64,000 bases of DNA from Ruegeria profundi. Lineage in GTDB: Bacteria > Pseudomonadota > Alphaproteobacteria > Rhodobacterales > Rhodobacteraceae. The stretch lies in NCBI RefSeq assembly GCF_001507545.1, contig NZ_LQBP01000001.1:372001-436000 (forward strand), given 5' to 3'. The notes under the pieces were generated by a model that saw nothing but the letters and a program-made list of their open reading frames with translations, was not told where the DNA came from and did not search any database. This document shows positions 28,916-36,978 of this stretch, in pieces (position 1 is the first letter of the stretch; each line of letters starts with the position of its first letter). The position numbers and the translations under genes are program-made.

Positions 28916-28962
28916 TGGGGGCTTTGCCCCCACACCCCCAGGATATTTCTAGCCAGATGAAG
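28916..28962 (+). repeat. Composite intergenic repeat, copy 1 (hairpin plus tail)
   Basis: A 7-bp hairpin TGGGGGC-TTT-GCCCCCA (28916-28932), then 8 bases, then the tail GGATATTTCTAGCCAGATGAAG (28941-28962, 22 bases). The same architecture occurs in inverted orientation at 29074-29118. It lies 8 bases after erpA and could act as its terminator, but the conserved tail argues for a dispersed repeat family. Confidence 0.65.
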
Positions 28963-28965
28963 CAA

Positions 28966-28997
28966 GGGTCCGCTCTCCGACCCTTTCGCCGGAGAGC
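28966..28997. repeat. Overlapping alternative hairpins inside the repeat interval
   Basis: GCTCTCCG (28972-28979) pairs perfectly with CGGAGAGC (28990-28997), while GGGTC (28966-28970) can pair with GACCC (28979-28983). The two stems overlap and exclude each other. Sits between the two copies of the composite repeat. Confidence 0.5.
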
Positions 28998-29073
28998 TTC
29001 ACCTGGCGCGGTCATCGGCGTCCCCGCCTGTACCGCAGAACTTTTATTGCTCAAAACAGTTAAGGGTTCGTTA

Positions 29074-29118
29074 CTTCATTTGGCCAAAAATATCCCGGAG
29101 CGCGAGGCAGAGCCTCGC
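29074..29118 (-). repeat. Composite intergenic repeat, copy 2 (inverted)
   Basis: On the minus strand: a 7-bp hairpin GCGAGGC-TCT-GCCTCGC (29102-29118), a short spacer, then GGATATTTTTGGCCAAATGAAG (29074-29095). The tail matches copy 1 at 19 of 22 positions; the hairpin has a different stem sequence but the same size and place. The copies point toward each other about 110 bases apart. The interval 28909-29190 contains no gene that I can support. Confidence 0.65.
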
Positions 29119-29190
29119 AAACCCGCTCTTCGACTTGCCGTTGGGCCGGTTCTGCGCGATAGGTTGCCATAAGGCTTCGGAGGATCGCGC

Positions 29191-29970
29191 ATGAAAATCG
29201 CCACGTTCAACATTAACGGCATCAAAGCGCGGGCCGAGGCTCTGCCGCGGTGGCTGGACGAGTCGCAGCCCGATGTCGTTTTGTTGCAGGAAATCAAATC
29301 GGTTGATGAGAACTTTCCGCGCGAGATGTTCGAGGAACGCGGATATAACGTCGAAACCCACGGTCAGAAAAGCTTTAATGGCGTTGCGATCCTGTCGAAA
29401 CTGCCGCTTGAGGATGTGACGCGCGGGCTGCCCGGCGATGATGAGGACGAGCAGGCGCGCTGGATCGAAGCCACGGTAATTGGCAAAAGCGCATTGCGCA
29501 TTTGCGGGTTGTACCTACCCAATGGTAACCCGGCGCCGGGTCCAAAATACGACTACAAGCTGGCATGGATGGAGCGGCTTTATCACCGCGCAGGTGATCT
29601 TTTGGCCAGCGAAGAGCCGGCGCTTATGGCGGGAGACTACAATATCATCCCACAAGCCGAAGACGCCGCACGTCCAGACGCCTGGCGCGAGGATGCCTTG
29701 TTTCGCCCTGAAAGCCGCGCGGCTTTTCGTAAAATCCTGAACCTTGGGTTTACCGAAGCGTTCCGGGCACGCGTTCAGGGTCCTGGACACTATTCATTCT
29801 GGGATTATCAGGCAGGTGCCTGGAACAAGAATGACGGCATCCGGATTGATCACTTTTTGCTGACACCGCAAGCAGCAGACCTAATGCGCGATTGCCAGAT
29901 TGATGCCGCTGTGCGCGGACACGAGAAACCGTCGGATCACGTTCCGGTCTGGGTCGATCTTGACGTTTAA
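29191..29970 (+). CDS. xth: Exodeoxyribonuclease III
   Basis: A 259-residue Mg-dependent nuclease of the exonuclease III/APE family, acting at abasic sites and 3' ends during base-excision repair. Motifs: ATFNINGIKAR at the start, VVLLQEIKS, GVAILSKLPL, LYLPNGNPAPGPKYDYKLAW, AGDYNIIPQAEDA, and the terminal KPSDHVPVWVDL. A GGAGG ribosome site precedes the ATG. It ends four bases before the convergent flavin monooxygenase. Confidence 0.95.
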   Translation: MKIATFNINGIKARAEALPRWLDESQPDVVLLQEIKSVDENFPREMFEERGYNVETHGQKSFNGVAILSKLPLEDVTRGLPGDDEDEQARWIEATVIGKSALRICGLYLPNGNPAPGPKYDYKLAWMERLYHRAGDLLASEEPALMAGDYNIIPQAEDAARPDAWREDALFRPESRAAFRKILNLGFTEAFRARVQGPGHYSFWDYQAGAWNKNDGIRIDHFLLTPQAADLMRDCQIDAAVRGHEKPSDHVPVWVDLDV

Positions 29971-29974
29971 GGCG

Positions 29975-31126
29975 TCAGGCCGTCGCGTCGTAGGCGTAGA
30001 TCCACTCGTATCTCTTGGAAAGCCGGGGGCCGATGGCCTTCAACGCCACTTGTGCCGCAAGACGCATTGGGCCGCGCAGGTGAAAATTCCGCGCGTTTGA
30101 CCCTGCGGTGGCAACCACCTTTTTTGTTCTTGTAAGACGGCGGGATTCATACGCGGCCAGCGCCTGTGCTACTCCGTATTGCTCTTCAAAGGATTGCGCC
30201 AGCACCCAGGCGTCCTCGAGGGCCAGACAAGCCCCTTGCGCCATGAAGGGCAGCGTTGGATGCGCGGCATCGCCAAGCAGGGCCAACTGCCCGTTCTGCC
30301 AGTTTTCCGCCACGGGACGCAGGAACAAAGCCCAGAGGTGTGTCTCGGTCACATCCGACAGGATATCTCGCACGTTCCCTCCGAAATCTGCAAAACGCGT
30401 GCGCAGTTCGTCGGGGTCACCCCGCAGACGCCAGCTTTCCTCTTGCCAGTCCGAACGTTCTTCGATCGCGACCACGTTCATCAACTGTTGATCGCGCAGC
30501 GGATAAGTCACCACATGACGTCCCGGCCCCATCGTCAGCGAGGCGCACGGCATCAGTTCGCTGATCGCCCAAGGAATAACAGCACGCCATGCGACTTGAT
30601 TGGTAAACTGCGGTGTCTCCGCTCCGTTCAGGATAGGGCGTATGGCGCTGCGGCCCCCGTCAGCCGCAATCGCGCAGTCACAGCGCAGAGACTCGCCCGT
30701 GTCTAAAACCAATTCGGCTTCGGTCGGATGCTCGTGAACCTGCACCACACGCGCACCAAGGCGAATTTCTACGCCAGCGTCTGTTGCCGCCCGATGCAGC
30801 AGATCAAGAAGGTCCGCACGGTGATAGTAGTAGGTCGGTCCAGCGTCGGGCGCAGGAATACGGCTGATGACGCGACCCTCGCGATAATCCCGTATGATCG
30901 TCCCATGGGAAATTTGCGCGTCCTCCGGCACGTCCTCCACGACACCTAGCGCCCGCAGAACCGCAAAACCATTGGCGCTTATCTGCAACCCCGCCCCGAC
31001 TTCGCTCAAGGCTGGGGCTTGTTCCAGCACCGTGACCTGCGCCCCGCGTTGCCGCAGCGCCAAAGCCGACGCCAGCCCCCCTATTCCACCACCAATGACG
31101 TTAAACTTTAAGCCTTGAAGTTTCAT
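29975..31126 (-). CDS. FAD-dependent monooxygenase (salicylate/3-hydroxybenzoate hydroxylase-like)
   Basis: A 383-residue class A flavoprotein monooxygenase. The FAD-binding VIGGGIGGLASALALRQRG motif with a following acidic VLEQAP is at the N-terminus, a DG motif near CAIAADGGRSAIRP, and the GDAAHPTLPFMAQGACLALED motif at about residues 285-305. Such enzymes hydroxylate aromatic rings using NAD(P)H and oxygen. No aromatic degradation genes are adjacent, so the substrate is open. It stands alone between convergent xth and the dksA terminator. Confidence 0.88.
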   Translation of the reverse strand: MKLQGLKFNVIGGGIGGLASALALRQRGAQVTVLEQAPALSEVGAGLQISANGFAVLRALGVVEDVPEDAQISHGTIIRDYREGRVISRIPAPDAGPTYYYHRADLLDLLHRAATDAGVEIRLGARVVQVHEHPTEAELVLDTGESLRCDCAIAADGGRSAIRPILNGAETPQFTNQVAWRAVIPWAISELMPCASLTMGPGRHVVTYPLRDQQLMNVVAIEERSDWQEESWRLRGDPDELRTRFADFGGNVRDILSDVTETHLWALFLRPVAENWQNGQLALLGDAAHPTLPFMAQGACLALEDAWVLAQSFEEQYGVAQALAAYESRRLTRTKKVVATAGSNARNFHLRGPMRLAAQVALKAIGPRLSKRYEWIYAYDATA

Positions 31127-31145
31127 AGCGTGGATTTAACGCAAA

Positions 31146-31177
31146 AACGCCAGAGCAACAGGCCCTGGCGTTCGTGT
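31146..31177 (-). terminator. Intrinsic terminator of dksA
   Basis: AACGCCAG (31146-31153) and CTGGCGTT (31165-31172) form an 8-bp stem with an 11-base loop; on the minus strand the stem is followed by a T run (GTTTTTGC). It lies 25 bases after the dksA stop, so it ends dksA and insulates the monooxygenase downstream. Confidence 0.75.
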
Positions 31178-31197
31178 TTTCCAGAATTGTGCAGCGA

Positions 31198-31620
31198 TCA
31201 ATCGTCGCGGTGCACCTTCTCGCGGCGCTCGTGCCGTTCCTGCGCCTCAAGCGTCATGGTTGCGATCGGACGCGCGTCGAGACGTTTCAGCGAAATCGGA
31301 TCGCCGGTCATCTCGCAATAGCCGTACTCACCTTCTTCGATGCGGCGCAGGGCCGAATCGATCTTGGCAACCAGTTTACGCTGACGGTCTCTGGTCCGCA
31401 GTTCAAGCGCGCGGTCTGTTTCCTCGCTCGCCCGGTCTGCAACGTCCGGAATGTTGCGTGTGTTGTCCTGTAGCCCTTCGATCGTATCGCGGCTACCAGC
31501 CAAAAGTTCGTTCTTCCAATCCAGCAGCTTGCGGCGGAAATACTCAAGCTGGCGGTCATTCATGAAAGGTTCATCTTCGGCCGGGCGATAATCTTCCGGC
31601 AGAAAAACTTCCTGCTTCAT
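31198..31620 (-). CDS. dksA: RNA polymerase-binding factor DksA, zinc-finger-less type
   Basis: A 140-residue DksA/TraR protein that works with ppGpp at the RNA polymerase secondary channel. The coiled-coil tip has the functional Asp59-x-x-Asp62-x-Ala64, followed by LELRTRDRQRKL. The globular end has CEMT at 102-105 and ATMT at 120-123 where classical DksA has two CxxC pairs, so zinc binding is lost; Rhodobacter sphaeroides DksA is known to be of this kind. The start at 31620 has GAGGGAG; an in-frame ATG at 31674 also has a good ribosome site (AAGGGGG) and would add 18 residues. Confidence 0.92.
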   Translation of the reverse strand: MKQEVFLPEDYRPAEDEPFMNDRQLEYFRRKLLDWKNELLAGSRDTIEGLQDNTRNIPDVADRASEETDRALELRTRDRQRKLVAKIDSALRRIEEGEYGYCEMTGDPISLKRLDARPIATMTLEAQERHERREKVHRDD

Positions 31621-31989
31621 CTTTGCTCCCTCGGTATAGCCAGTGACGTCGGTTGCTGATGTTTCACCTGACATTTGGCACCCCCTTCTTCGGAGCGTGT
31701 ATCCGACGCGCGTGCGAATGTCACTACACAAACGTCAACGTGATACTTTATAGCTCAGACCTGTTAGTTATTGAGACACAGAACACCAAAACCTTGTTTT
31801 TCTATGGAAAATATCGGGCAAAATTTGGGCGGCACAAGACCGTCAAGGCACGTCAGAATGCTGTGATCGCCAGAAAAAGATGGACTCGCTGTGAATTTCC
31901 GATCACGGGACGTCGCGGCCCGCTTGTCAAAATCATCGCCCCTCTGTAACCCGAACAGCACAGTTTGCGCCAAACCACACGAGGGGCCC
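31621..31989. other. Divergent intergenic region dksA / moxR-like
   Basis: About 370 bases between the divergent dksA and MoxR genes. It is AT-richer than its surroundings in the middle (31740-31830), as expected for promoters of both, and contains TATAAAG-like boxes read on the minus strand. I see no credible coding frame, RNA gene or repeat. Open frames here lack ribosome sites and family similarity. Confidence 0.5.
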
Positions 31990-32835
31990 ATGACCGCACG
32001 TTTTCAAGGCACAGCAGAATATGTCGCCACAGATGATCTGACTATCGCGGTAAACGCTGCCGTAACGCTCGAGCGACCCCTGCTTGTGAAAGGTGAGCCT
32101 GGAACCGGCAAGACCGAGCTGGCCAGGCAGGTGGCCGGGGCACTGAACCTGAAGATGATCGAATGGAACGTCAAATCGACAACCCGCGCGCAGCAGGGTT
32201 TGTACGAATACGATGCGGTCAGCCGGCTGCGCGACAGCCAGCTTGGCGAAGAACGTGTGCACGACGTGTCGAATTATATCCGTAAGGGGAAACTGTGGCA
32301 GGCGTTTGAGGCAGATGAAAAAGTCGTTCTTCTGATCGATGAGATCGACAAGGCCGATATCGAGTTTCCCAATGACCTGTTGCAGGAGCTCGATAAAATG
32401 GAGTTCCACGTCTATGAGACGGGTGAGACGATCCGCGCCAAGCACCGACCCATCGTCATCATCACGTCGAACAACGAAAAAGAACTGCCCGACGCCTTTC
32501 TGCGCCGCTGTTTCTTTCATTACATCCGCTTCCCGGACGAGGCGACCATGCGTCGGATCGTCGAGGTTCACCATCCGGGTATCAAAGACGCGCTTTTGAC
32601 CACCGCGCTGACACAGTTCTATGAGCTTCGCGACACGCAGGGGCTGAAGAAAAAGCCGTCTACCTCTGAGGTATTGGATTGGTTGAAGTTGTTGCTGGCA
32701 GAAGACCTGAGCGCAGAGGACCTGAAACGCGATGGTGTAAATGCCCTTCCCAAGCTGCACGGTGCGTTGCTGAAGAATGAACAGGACGTGCACTTGTTCG
32801 AACGGCTTGCCTTTATGGCACGCAGCAAACGCTAA
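31990..32835 (+). CDS. MoxR-type AAA+ ATPase
   Basis: A 281-residue AAA+ protein with Walker A GEPGTGKT (35-42), Walker B VVLLIDE (112-118), sensor-1 IITSNNEKELPDAFLRRCFF with arginine finger, and a C-terminal helical lid. MoxR ATPases act as chaperones that mature metal or cofactor enzymes together with a von Willebrand A partner; the VWA gene here lies 2.1 kb downstream on the same strand. The start at 31990 follows GAGGGG; an upstream frame to 31891 has no family match. This form resembles the CoxD-like branch. Confidence 0.9.
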   Translation: MTARFQGTAEYVATDDLTIAVNAAVTLERPLLVKGEPGTGKTELARQVAGALNLKMIEWNVKSTTRAQQGLYEYDAVSRLRDSQLGEERVHDVSNYIRKGKLWQAFEADEKVVLLIDEIDKADIEFPNDLLQELDKMEFHVYETGETIRAKHRPIVIITSNNEKELPDAFLRRCFFHYIRFPDEATMRRIVEVHHPGIKDALLTTALTQFYELRDTQGLKKKPSTSEVLDWLKLLLAEDLSAEDLKRDGVNALPKLHGALLKNEQDVHLFERLAFMARSKR

Positions 32836-32951
32836 ACAACAGTCCATATTCAGATCGCTGCTTGCGTTGGACGGGTCTGGCTGTCAGCATTGCAGGTGGC
32901 GGTCCGGTCGAAACGGGCCAGGTTGGATCGGGACAGAACGGGACACTGTGA

Positions 32952-33401
32952 TTGGCTGACACTTTGACCATCCGCGCGCTGCGGCCCGAAGATCGACCAG
33001 AGTGGTCCGAGATGTGGCGCGATTATCTGGCCTTCTACGAGACCACCGTCTCGGACGAGGTGTATGCCACCACATTCGCACGACTGCTCGGCGACGACCC
33101 ACATGATTTTTCCTGCTTTGTTGCAGATCGCGACGGTCAGTTGCTGGGTCTGACGCATTACTTGTTTCATCGTCACGCGTGGAAAATCGAAGACGTCTGC
33201 TATCTGCAGGACCTTTTCACGCGCCCCCAGGCGCGCGGCACCGGTGTCGGGCGTGCGCTTATTCAGGCTGTGTATGACGAAGCTGACCGTCAACTTGCCC
33301 CGTCGGTTTATTGGCTGACGCAGGAATTCAACCACACCGCCCGCAAGCTGTATGACCGCATCGGCAAGCAAACACCGTTCATCCGGTACCAGCGCTCATG
33401 A
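32952..33401 (+). CDS. GNAT family N-acetyltransferase
   Basis: A 149-residue GNAT beginning at a TTG codon (no in-frame ATG nearby). The acetyl-CoA motif is RPQARGTGVGRALIQAVY (about residues 92-109), preceded by YLQDLFT, and the C-terminal motif is NHTARKLYDRIGKQTPFIRY. It lies 116 bases after the MoxR gene, and its last four bases overlap the start of the DUF2927 lipoprotein, tying it into the same transcript. Acceptor substrate unknown. Confidence 0.85.
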   Translation: MADTLTIRALRPEDRPEWSEMWRDYLAFYETTVSDEVYATTFARLLGDDPHDFSCFVADRDGQLLGLTHYLFHRHAWKIEDVCYLQDLFTRPQARGTGVGRALIQAVYDEADRQLAPSVYWLTQEFNHTARKLYDRIGKQTPFIRYQRS

Positions 33402-34762
33402 TACGTTGGGCCGCTCTTCTTGCCGCAGCAGTGCTGGCTGGCTGCGCAACGGTTGAACCGGTCGAAGTTCCCACCCGCGTCAAGGCGATTGAAGAGACGC
33501 TGCCACCGGCAAAGACGTTCGCGCGCGCGTCGCCAACGCCTCCGGTCCGGTCAAACGCGAATATCGCGTCAGACTTCGTGTCGTTGCATTTTGCGCTGGA
33601 AGGTGGCGCGCAATTGCCGGTTTTCACGCGGTTTGAAACGCCTATCACCGTACGTCTCACCGGCTTGCCCACGCCCTCGATGCAGCGGGACCTCACCCTT
33701 TTGCTGAACCGGCTGCGGCGCGAGGCCGGGATCGACATCCGCCAAATCTCGGACGGCACGGCCAACATCACGATCGAGGCCGTGAGCCAGGATCAAATCC
33801 ACGAAATGCTGCCGCAGGCCGCCTGTTTCGTGGTGCCCAATTCTTCGAGTTTCGAAGAGTATCGCCGCGACCGCCGCAAACAGAAAAGCAGTTGGAGCCG
33901 CCTGAACAGCCGCGAGCGTCTGGGCATTTTTGTCCCGTATGACGTCAGTCCGCAGGAAAAACGCGATTGCTTGCATGAAGAGGTTGCGCAGGCGCTAGGG
34001 CCGCTGAACGATCTCTATCACCTGCCGGATTCGGTGTTCAACGATGATAACATCCACACCGTTCTGACGGGGTTTGACATGCTGATCCTGCGCACCGCCT
34101 ATGCGCCCGAGTTGCGCAGCGGCATGACGCGCGAACAGGTTGAAGCCGTCCTGCCGGGCGTGCTGAGCCGTCTGAACCCACGCGGAAACACCCTGCCCGC
34201 GCAGCCGGTTTCCGACACGCCCCGAGAATGGATCAATGCGATTCAAAAATCACTGCGCCTGCAAGTGAGCGCACAACGGCGCATGAGGGCCGCGCAGAGG
34301 GCCGCGCAAATCGGACGGGAACAAGGCTGGACCGACCACCGTCGCGCCTATCCGTATTACGTGATGGGACGCATGGCCCAGTTCGACAACCCGCAGAAGG
34401 CTTTGCAGAACTATCAGCTTGCCTTGCAATACCTGCGCGCCGCACCCGGCACCGAGGTGCATCAGGCATATGTCACGACCCAAACTGCCGCTTTTGCCCT
34501 TGCACGCGGCAAGGGGCCTGAGACTCTGCCCGAACTGGACAAAGCCATCGGTGTCATGACGCGGGCCGAGAACGCCTCGCAACTGGCGACGTTGCTGCTG
34601 TTGAAATCCGAAGCGCTCAATCAGGCCGGGCGTTCCGCTCAGGCACGTTCCGTCAGGCTGGACAGTCTTGCGTGGGCGCGCTACGGGTTCGGATCGGAAA
34701 CAGTGGTCCGGTCGTTGATGCAAAACGTTGCCGAAGGACCCGCCAACAGCAGGGGCGGATAG
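33398..34762 (+). CDS. DUF2927 lipoprotein
   Basis: A 454-residue protein with a signal peptide and lipobox LAGC (Cys16), so it is exported and lipid-anchored. The first half carries the DUF2927 pattern: LPVFTRFETPITVRL, ACFVVPNSS, GIFVPYDVSPQEKRDCLHEEVAQALGPLNDL and DSVFNDDNIHTVLT. The HEE(V/I)AQALG block looks like a zinc-peptidase-like HExxQ helix, but protease activity is unproven. The second half (about 290-454) is helical and TPR-like. It overlaps the GNAT gene by 4 bases and is followed directly by a small membrane protein. Confidence 0.85.
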   Translation: MIRWAALLAAAVLAGCATVEPVEVPTRVKAIEETLPPAKTFARASPTPPVRSNANIASDFVSLHFALEGGAQLPVFTRFETPITVRLTGLPTPSMQRDLTLLLNRLRREAGIDIRQISDGTANITIEAVSQDQIHEMLPQAACFVVPNSSSFEEYRRDRRKQKSSWSRLNSRERLGIFVPYDVSPQEKRDCLHEEVAQALGPLNDLYHLPDSVFNDDNIHTVLTGFDMLILRTAYAPELRSGMTREQVEAVLPGVLSRLNPRGNTLPAQPVSDTPREWINAIQKSLRLQVSAQRRMRAAQRAAQIGREQGWTDHRRAYPYYVMGRMAQFDNPQKALQNYQLALQYLRAAPGTEVHQAYVTTQTAAFALARGKGPETLPELDKAIGVMTRAENASQLATLLLLKSEALNQAGRSAQARSVRLDSLAWARYGFGSETVVRSLMQNVAEGPANSRGG

Positions 34763-34765
34763 CGC

Positions 34766-34936
34766 ATGGTCGTAGTTCTGGGAATGGCGATACTGGGGGC
34801 AATCCTTGGGGCGATAACCGCACGCAAACGCAAGGGCAGCGGTGCAGACATCGCACAATATGCCGCTGGCTATGGCATCGCCTTTGCTCTGCTAGGGTTG
34901 GTCTTGTCTTTGCTCCTTGTGCGGTTTGTGGTCTGA
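34766..34936 (+). CDS. Small two-helix membrane protein
   Basis: A 56-residue frame starting three bases after the DUF2927 stop and ending three bases before the VWA start. It has two hydrophobic segments, VVVLGMAILGAILGAITA and AFALLGLVLSLLLVRFVV, joined by a basic loop RKRKG. The tight fit between neighbours and the codon pattern support a real gene. Function unknown; proteins of this type are sometimes labelled apolipoprotein acyltransferase, which the size does not support. Confidence 0.7.
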   Translation: MVVVLGMAILGAILGAITARKRKGSGADIAQYAAGYGIAFALLGLVLSLLLVRFVV

Positions 34937-34939
34937 CCG

Positions 34940-36124
34940 ATGTTTCTGCCCTTCTTCGAAAACCTCAGGAAATCCGGCGTTCCCGTTTCATTGCGCGAAT
35001 ATTTGACCTTTCTTGAGGGCATGAAAAAGGGTCTGGCGACCTATGATGTTGAGGCGTTCTACTACCTCGCGCGCGTCTCGATGGTGAAAGACGAACGCAA
35101 CATCGACAAGTTCGATCGTGCCTTTGCCGCCAGTTTTGAAGGGTTGGATGCGATCAGCTTCGAACAGGTTCTGGAGGCGGTCGACATCCCTGCTGACTGG
35201 CTGGCCAAGATGGCAGAAAAGCACCTCTCTGATGAAGAGAAAGCCGAGATCGAAGCTCTTGGTGGTTTTGACAAGCTGATGGAAACGCTGCGCGACCGGC
35301 TAAGCGAGCAGCAAGGCCGTCATCAGGGCGGCAACAAGTGGATCGGGACGGCCGGAACCTCTCCGTTCGGGGCATATGGGTATAATCCCGAAGGTGTCCG
35401 CATCGGCCAGAAAGAAAGCCGCCACAAGCGTGCGGTCAAAGTCTGGGACAAGCGGGAATTCAAGAACCTGGACGACACGGTTGAGCTGGGCACCCGCAAC
35501 ATCAAGGTCGCGCTGAAACGCCTGCGCCGCTGGGTGCGCGAAGGCGCGGCGGAAGAGCTTGACCTTGATGGCACGATCCGCGCCACCGCCGAACATGGCT
35601 ATCTGGATGTCAAAACCCGCCCCGAACGCCACAACGCAGTCAAAGTTCTGTTGTTCCTGGATGTGGGCGGTTCAATGGATCCGCATGTCAAAGTGGTCGA
35701 GGAATTGTTCTCGGCCGCCCGGACCGAGTTCAAGCATTTGGAATACTACTATTTCCACAACTGCCTGTATGAAGGCGTCTGGCGCGACAACCGCCGTCGC
35801 TGGGATCAGCAAACACCGACGTATGAGGTGCTGCGCACCTATGGCTCGGATTACAAGTGTATCTTTGTTGGCGATGCCTCGATGAGCCCCTATGAAATCG
35901 CCTATCCCGGCGGTGCGAACGAGCATTGGAACCAGGAATCGGGTCAGGTCTGGCTGCAGCGCGCACGCGAGCAGTGGTCGTCAAACCTATGGATCAATCC
36001 GGTGCCGGAAAAGCACTGGAATTACACCCACTCCATCGGCATGATTCAGGACATTTTCGAGGACCGTATGGTGCCAATGACACTTGCAGGGCTTGAAAAA
36101 GGCATGCGAGAGCTGACACGTTAA
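34940..36124 (+). CDS. VWA-domain protein, CoxE-like
   Basis: A 394-residue soluble protein. The N-terminal part (SLREYLTFLEGMKKGLATYDVEAFYYLAR) is the helical region of CoxE/YehP-type VWA proteins; the VWA domain carries a complete MIDAS motif DVGGS at 241-245. It would act with the MoxR ATPase at 31990 as a chaperone pair; here the two are separated by three inserted genes. No CO-dehydrogenase or other cofactor enzyme genes are nearby, so the client is unknown. The sequence is full length with no visible lesion. Confidence 0.9.
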   Translation: MFLPFFENLRKSGVPVSLREYLTFLEGMKKGLATYDVEAFYYLARVSMVKDERNIDKFDRAFAASFEGLDAISFEQVLEAVDIPADWLAKMAEKHLSDEEKAEIEALGGFDKLMETLRDRLSEQQGRHQGGNKWIGTAGTSPFGAYGYNPEGVRIGQKESRHKRAVKVWDKREFKNLDDTVELGTRNIKVALKRLRRWVREGAAEELDLDGTIRATAEHGYLDVKTRPERHNAVKVLLFLDVGGSMDPHVKVVEELFSAARTEFKHLEYYYFHNCLYEGVWRDNRRRWDQQTPTYEVLRTYGSDYKCIFVGDASMSPYEIAYPGGANEHWNQESGQVWLQRAREQWSSNLWINPVPEKHWNYTHSIGMIQDIFEDRMVPMTLAGLEKGMRELTR

Positions 36125-36253
36125 TCGACAGCATCTGATTGTTGAGTGCTAGGGCCACTCAGCAAATGCTGGTCGTGGCCGCGGATGACGTGTCCACGAA
36201 CAACCAACAACTTTTTGATTGCCCTTGTCTCCAGACGCACCCATATCTTGGGC

Positions 36254-36943
36254 ATGTTTCGTTTTACCCCAATCCTGCTGGCAATCGCCTATGCCCTTGT
36301 GATGTATCGTGTTTCCGTCTGGCGCACGCATCGCGAGCTGGATGCAAAATCAACCGAACTTGCAGATCCGGAACTGAAACGTATGACCGATCGGCTTGCA
36401 GCGGCGTTGGAGATCGAGCGTGTTCCTGTCTATATCTACGAAATCGACCCCGTGAATGGCCTTGCTGCGCCTGATGGTCGAATTTTCATCACGCGTGGCT
36501 TTTATCGCAAGTTTCGCAGCGGAGAGGTCTCGGCCGAGGAAATGGCAAGCGTGATTGCGCATGAATTGGGGCATGTGGCCTTAGGGCACGCGCGTCGGCG
36601 GATGATTGATTTCTCGGGCCAAAACGCGATGCGGGCGGCGTTGATGATGCTTTTGAACCGTTTCATTCCCTTCATCGGGGCGTGGATTGCCAATGTTCTG
36701 ACCCATCTTCTCGCGTCGCGTCTGTCACGCGGGGATGAGTATGAGGCCGATGAATATGCCGCCGCCCTGCTGACAAAGGCAGGGATCGGGATCGGGCCGC
36801 AGAAGTCCCTGTTTCACAAATTGGAAGACCTGACCCAGCAGCGGGCCGGTGTCGTTCCTGCTTGGCTGATGAGCCACCCCAAAACCGACGAACGCATCGC
36901 CGCGCTTGAGGCGCTTGAGCAGCGCTGGGGCACTGAAGCCTAG
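36254..36943 (+). CDS. M48-family metalloprotease
   Basis: A 229-residue peptidase with an N-terminal membrane helix (FRFTPILLAIAYALVMY), zinc-binding HELGH at 103-107, a further hydrophobic hairpin and the third-ligand region RGDEYEADEYAA. It resembles HtpX/Ste24-like proteases of membrane protein quality control but is shorter. The start at 36254 begins the hydrophobic segment; a frame from 36146 would add 36 unrelated residues. It is 129 bases after the VWA gene and ends shortly before the convergent PIN gene. Confidence 0.88.
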   Translation: MFRFTPILLAIAYALVMYRVSVWRTHRELDAKSTELADPELKRMTDRLAAALEIERVPVYIYEIDPVNGLAAPDGRIFITRGFYRKFRSGEVSAEEMASVIAHELGHVALGHARRRMIDFSGQNAMRAALMMLLNRFIPFIGAWIANVLTHLLASRLSRGDEYEADEYAAALLTKAGIGIGPQKSLFHKLEDLTQQRAGVVPAWLMSHPKTDERIAALEALEQRWGTEA

Positions 36944-36978
36944 TCAGGCGCAGCAATTCGCTTGCCTCGGGATAGGCC

